This document shows, in pieces, positions 63,718 to 64,000 of a stretch of DNA of 64,000 bases. Below the pieces are notes generated by a model. It searched no databases. It was not told where the DNA came from and worked only from the letters and a program-made list of their open reading frames with translations. Numbering within the stretch: position 1 is the stretch's first letter; each line of letters begins with the position of its first letter. This stretch comes from Aurelia coerulea (lineage: Eukaryota; Cnidaria; Scyphozoa; Semaeostomeae; Ulmaridae), in NCBI GenBank assembly GCA_039566865.1, contig CM076959.1, positions 16,848,501-16,912,500 of the forward strand, in the 5' to 3' direction. Position numbers and translations under genes: made by a program.

Positions 63718-64000
63718 TAGCATAGGTTCCAAATCTTCAAAAAGGCTGGTGTAAAATTGAGTGACCTATTTCTCTGAGCTGAATTACTTCAAAGAAACTT
63801 TAGCTAATTCTCTATAATTCTACCGTTGGAATTTTCTGAAATCTTCAATATTTTCAGAATTCGAGTGTTTTTCTTCTTTTTCAAGAATTCAAGAAAAATT
63901 TTCAAAAAAGTTAAAACCATCGTAATTTCTAAACTGTTTGATGTAACATAAGATAATTTCGAAGAAAATCATAGTTTAGAAATGCCTACAATATGATATC
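63718..64000. mobile_element. Foldback element, TIR cataggttccaaatctt (copy 5, cut by window end)
   Basis: Starts cataggttccaaatcttc and continues ctataattctaccgttgg and atcttcaatattttcag, matching the left arm and centre of 6226-6700. The right arm is beyond the window. Confidence 0.75.

Larger units (their letters stand above)
62467..64000. other. Downstream flank, transposon debris
   Basis: No gene seen. 62869-63455 is a mariner-like foldback, 63460-63592 a 66-bp tandem pair, 63718-64000 a foldback cut by the window edge. 62500-62860 is the 3' flank of the pipsqueak-array gene, with a short 'ggcacaccccgtac' segment that may be another decayed terminus. Confidence 0.55.

Overview
The window is animal nuclear DNA: AT-rich, with many short exons bounded by gt/ag introns, no operons, and a dense crop of short inverted-repeat (MITE/foldback) elements, non-LTR retrotransposon 3' ends and a tRNA-headed SINE. 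The genes are recognisable one-to-one relatives of vertebrate genes with largely conserved intron positions, in compact introns of 0.3-2 kb. That fits an early-branching invertebrate such as an anthozoan cnidarian (coral or anemone). This placement is an inference; no species marker is present.

Six genes all lie on the + strand. (1) 289-17856: an OSBPL5/8-type oxysterol-binding-related protein, entering the window inside its PH domain and running through the complete lipid-transfer domain to a C-terminal membrane anchor. (2) 21583-23639: a CHAC2-like gamma-glutamylcyclotransferase (glutathione degradation). (3) 25931-33770: the NEDD8-conjugating enzyme UBE2M/UBC12, in which the stretch coding for about 17 conserved residues of the UBC fold cannot be found. 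(4) 38454-39739: NDUFS5, a twin-CX9C accessory subunit of complex I. (5) 40858-47166: VPS33A, the SM protein of HOPS/CORVET, with its 3' end repeated three times. (6) 50734-62466: a multi-exon gene for a putative nuclear protein with six pipsqueak-type helix-turn-helix motifs, one CENP-B/pogo-type helix-turn-helix and a C-terminal PHD-like zinc finger, with no transposase catalytic domain. Genes 1-5 are housekeeping functions with no evident shared pathway. Gene 6 is the least familiar object in the window and looks like a host gene assembled from transposase DNA-binding domains.

Introns and intergenic spaces are mostly transposon debris. There is a roughly 600-bp foldback family with 8-bp target duplications (hAT-like; about eight copies), TTAA-flanked piggyBac-like MITEs, mariner-like elements with GTGTCCCAAAA termini, a foldback family whose copies touch splice acceptors, several perfect hairpins, and two families of non-LTR retrotransposon remnants. 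Several elements are nested. Three insertions touch gene structure: a foldback about 20 bp upstream of VPS33A exon 3, a hAT-like end about 18 bp upstream of the last exon of the pipsqueak-array gene, and a foldback between a decayed partial copy and the intact copy of an OSBPL exon.

Exon coordinates were read by eye from splice signals, phase and similarity to known families, and may be off by a base or two. No RNA gene, CRISPR array or prokaryotic feature was found.
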